Translations under genes and position numbers: made by a program | Assembly (NCBI GenBank): GCA_903847155.1 | Contig: CAINCU010000005.1 | Coordinates: 1 to 64,000 of the forward strand | DNA from: an uncultured Gallionellaceae bacterium | GTDB lineage: Bacteria; Pseudomonadota; Gammaproteobacteria; Burkholderiales; Gallionellaceae | DNA: 64,000 bases | Direction: 5' to 3' | Shown: piece after piece, positions 63,024 to 64,000 of the stretch | Numbering within the stretch: the stretch's first letter is position 1 | Layout: each line of letters starts with the position of its first letter | Notes under the pieces: generated by a model | The model's input: the letters and a program-made list of their open reading frames with translations, nothing else | Told to the model about the DNA's origin: nothing | Databases searched by the model: none

Positions 63024-63138
63024 GTGACATCTGCGGGATGTAGGTTATCTTCCTACACAAGAATCGGAAAACATCTGATTTCCTTACATCCCCGCTTCTC
63101 CCAAAATGCAACTGTCGAAACAAGACATCTCTAATGTC
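63024..63138 (+). promoter_or_regulatory. Structured leader of flhDC
   Basis: Alternative pairings compete for the same bases. TGTAGG (63039-63044) can pair with CCTACA (63052-63057) around TTATCTT. GATGTA (63037-63042) can instead pair with TACATC (63085-63090), extended by GCGG/CCGC. GGAAA/TTTCC (63066-63083) forms an inner hairpin, and GACAT/ATGTC (63124-63138) sits just before the AGGAGG ribosome site. The 303-bp gap upstream of flhD holds no gene. Confidence 0.4.
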
Positions 63139-63151
63139 CAAGGAGGTTGCA

Positions 63152-63472
63152 ATGAAAGCCAATCAAATACACGAAGAAATCAAAGAAACCAATCTTTCCT
63201 ACATGATGTTGGCGCAACAAATGATTCGCGACGACAAAGTCAGCGCGATTTTTCGTTTGGGCGTGAGTGAGGAGTTGGCAGAGTTGATCGTCGGTTTATC
63301 GCCAGCGCAGTTACTTAAGATGGCAGGAGCAAATATGCTGTTGTGCCGTTTTCGCTTTGATGAGCGCCTGTTGCTGAGCATGATTACCGACTACAACAAG
63401 GACAGAATGATGTCGCAAACCCATGCCACTATCCTGATGGCAGGGCGGCAGGTTGAAGCACTTGCAGCCTAG
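63152..63472 (+). CDS. flhD: Flagellar transcriptional activator FlhD
   Basis: The 106-residue protein matches FlhD in its central part (LSYMMLAQQMIRDDKVSAIF and the FRLGVSEELAEL segment). With FlhC it forms the FlhD4C2 complex that activates class II flagellar promoters. AAGGAGGTTGCA sets the start at ATG 63152; an ATG 18 bases upstream lies before the ribosome site. Confidence 0.93.
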   Translation: MKANQIHEEIKETNLSYMMLAQQMIRDDKVSAIFRLGVSEELAELIVGLSPAQLLKMAGANMLLCRFRFDERLLLSMITDYNKDRMMSQTHATILMAGRQVEALAA

Positions 63473-63484
63473 GCGGAGGTCATC

Positions 63485-64000
63485 ATGCGCAACAAAAGTG
63501 TGGTGAACGAAGCGCGCGAAATTCAAATTGCAATTGAATTGATTGAATTGGGTGCGCGGTTGCAGTTGCTGCAGGAAGAAACTCATCTGAGTCGAGAGCG
63601 GCTACTAAAGCTCTATAAAGAAGTCAAAGGCGAATCCCCGTCCAAGGGCATGTTACCTTATTCAACTGATTGGTTCATGAGCTGGTTGCCGAACATTCAT
63701 TCCTCCTTGTTCATGGGTATTCACCAATTTCTAGAAAAAAACGCCAGCGTTTCCGGTGTCGAAGCACTCATCAAGAGCTATAATTTATACTTGGAGCAAA
63801 TAGAGGTTAGCGGTGGAGAGCCGTCTCTTAGTATCACTCGCGCATGGTTTCTGATTCGATTCTTCGATGCGAAGATGCTGCAACTCACTAGCTGTAAGGA
63901 ATGCGGTGGCCAGTTCGTGGTGCATACTAATGAATTGTGTGCAGACTATACCTGTGGCATATGCCGTCCGCCGTCGCGCGCCGGAAAAACGAAGAAAGCC
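63485..64000 (+). CDS. flhC: Flagellar transcriptional activator FlhC, 3' end outside window
   Basis: 172 codons are visible from ATG 63485, after GGCGGAGGTCATC. The product reads NEAREIQIAIELIELGARLQ, KGMLPYSTDWFMSW and then the zinc site CKECGGQF ... CGICRPPSRA, closely following E. coli FlhC (about 190 residues). About 20 residues are missing at the window edge. It is 12 bp after flhD. Confidence 0.95.
   Translation, partial: MRNKSVVNEAREIQIAIELIELGARLQLLQEETHLSRERLLKLYKEVKGESPSKGMLPYSTDWFMSWLPNIHSSLFMGIHQFLEKNASVSGVEALIKSYNLYLEQIEVSGGEPSLSITRAWFLIRFFDAKMLQLTSCKECGGQFVVHTNELCADYTCGICRPPSRAGKTKKA

Overview
The window looks like chromosome of a betaproteobacterium of the Gallionellaceae type (Sideroxydans/Gallionella-like, i.e. 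a neutrophilic Fe(II) oxidiser). The pointers are betaproteobacterial gene order (ribonuclease-tonB-aroE-mtgA; yebC-ruvC-ruvA-ruvB-ybgC-tolQRAB-pal-cpoB-queE-queC), the flagellar master regulators flhDC, a soluble NAD-linked formate dehydrogenase in fdsGBACD order, and a porin plus giant multihaem cytochrome cluster like those reported from freshwater iron oxidisers. The genus is an inference; no rRNA gene is present.

Layout. 1-3.6 kb: the 3' part of a Lys/Ala-rich histone H1-like gene, then mgtE and a divergent CorA-type gene that carries an MgtE-like N-terminal domain. 3.6-11.3 kb (minus strand): ribonuclease, tonB-like, a metal-uptake cassette (DUF2946-like protein, porin, substrate-binding protein, permease; no ATPase), aroE, mtgA. 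11.4-23.3 kb (plus): EF-hand protein, yebC, an unexpected nuclease-like gene, ruvC, a MenA/UbiA-like prenyltransferase, ruvA, ruvB, ybgC, tolQ, a 53-codon ORF, tolR, tolA, tolB, pal, cpoB, queE, queC. 23.3-23.6 kb: a promoter, tRNA-Lys(TTT), tRNA-Thr(TGT) and a terminator. 24.1-30.1 kb: fdsG-fdsB-fdsA-fdhD-fdsD with a REP-like palindrome pair inside. 30.1-31.3 kb: an AT-rich island with a double GIY-YIG protein. 31.3-32.5 kb: purT. 32.9-35.9 kb: two small c-type cytochromes and a QseBC-like two-component pair. 36.0-45.2 kb: an electron-transfer cluster (flavoprotein with two three-Cys Fe-S motifs, a membrane b-type cytochrome candidate, a 24-haem cytochrome, a 27-haem cytochrome with one extra CX4CH, and an outer-membrane barrel protein). 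45.5-48.8 kb: sucC, sucD, terC, uspA. 48.9-60.4 kb: a signalling run (CHASE2-Ser/Thr kinase, PP2C phosphatase, double-FHA protein, CHASE2-adenylate cyclase, metallo-beta-lactamase-fold phosphodiesterase-like protein, GAF-GspE/PilB ATPase, GAF-HD-GYP). 60.6-62.8 kb: type IV pilin and a TMTC-like GT-C/TPR membrane protein. 63.1-64 kb: flhD and the start of flhC, which runs off the end.

How the genes may work together. The 36-45 kb cluster contains the parts needed to move electrons across both membranes: surface and periplasmic cytochromes, a barrel to hold the outer-membrane conduit, a membrane haem b protein, and a flavin/Fe-S enzyme that could exchange electrons with NAD(P). The 49-63 kb block places protein phosphorylation, cAMP and c-di-GMP functions directly upstream of a pilus ATPase, a pilin, a probable glycosyltransferase and the flagellar regulators, which suggests control of surface motility or attachment. 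Many genes are joined by ATGA start/stop overlaps.

The least explained items are: a four-copy intergenic repeat family (two copies extended to about 244 nt with identical internal spacing and an upstream hairpin), the nuclease-like gene inside the ruv operon, the 53-codon ORF bridging tolQ and tolR, the GIY-YIG/zinc-ribbon/GIY-YIG protein, the phosphorylation/cAMP/c-di-GMP/pilus supercluster, and a structured flhDC leader with competing pairings.
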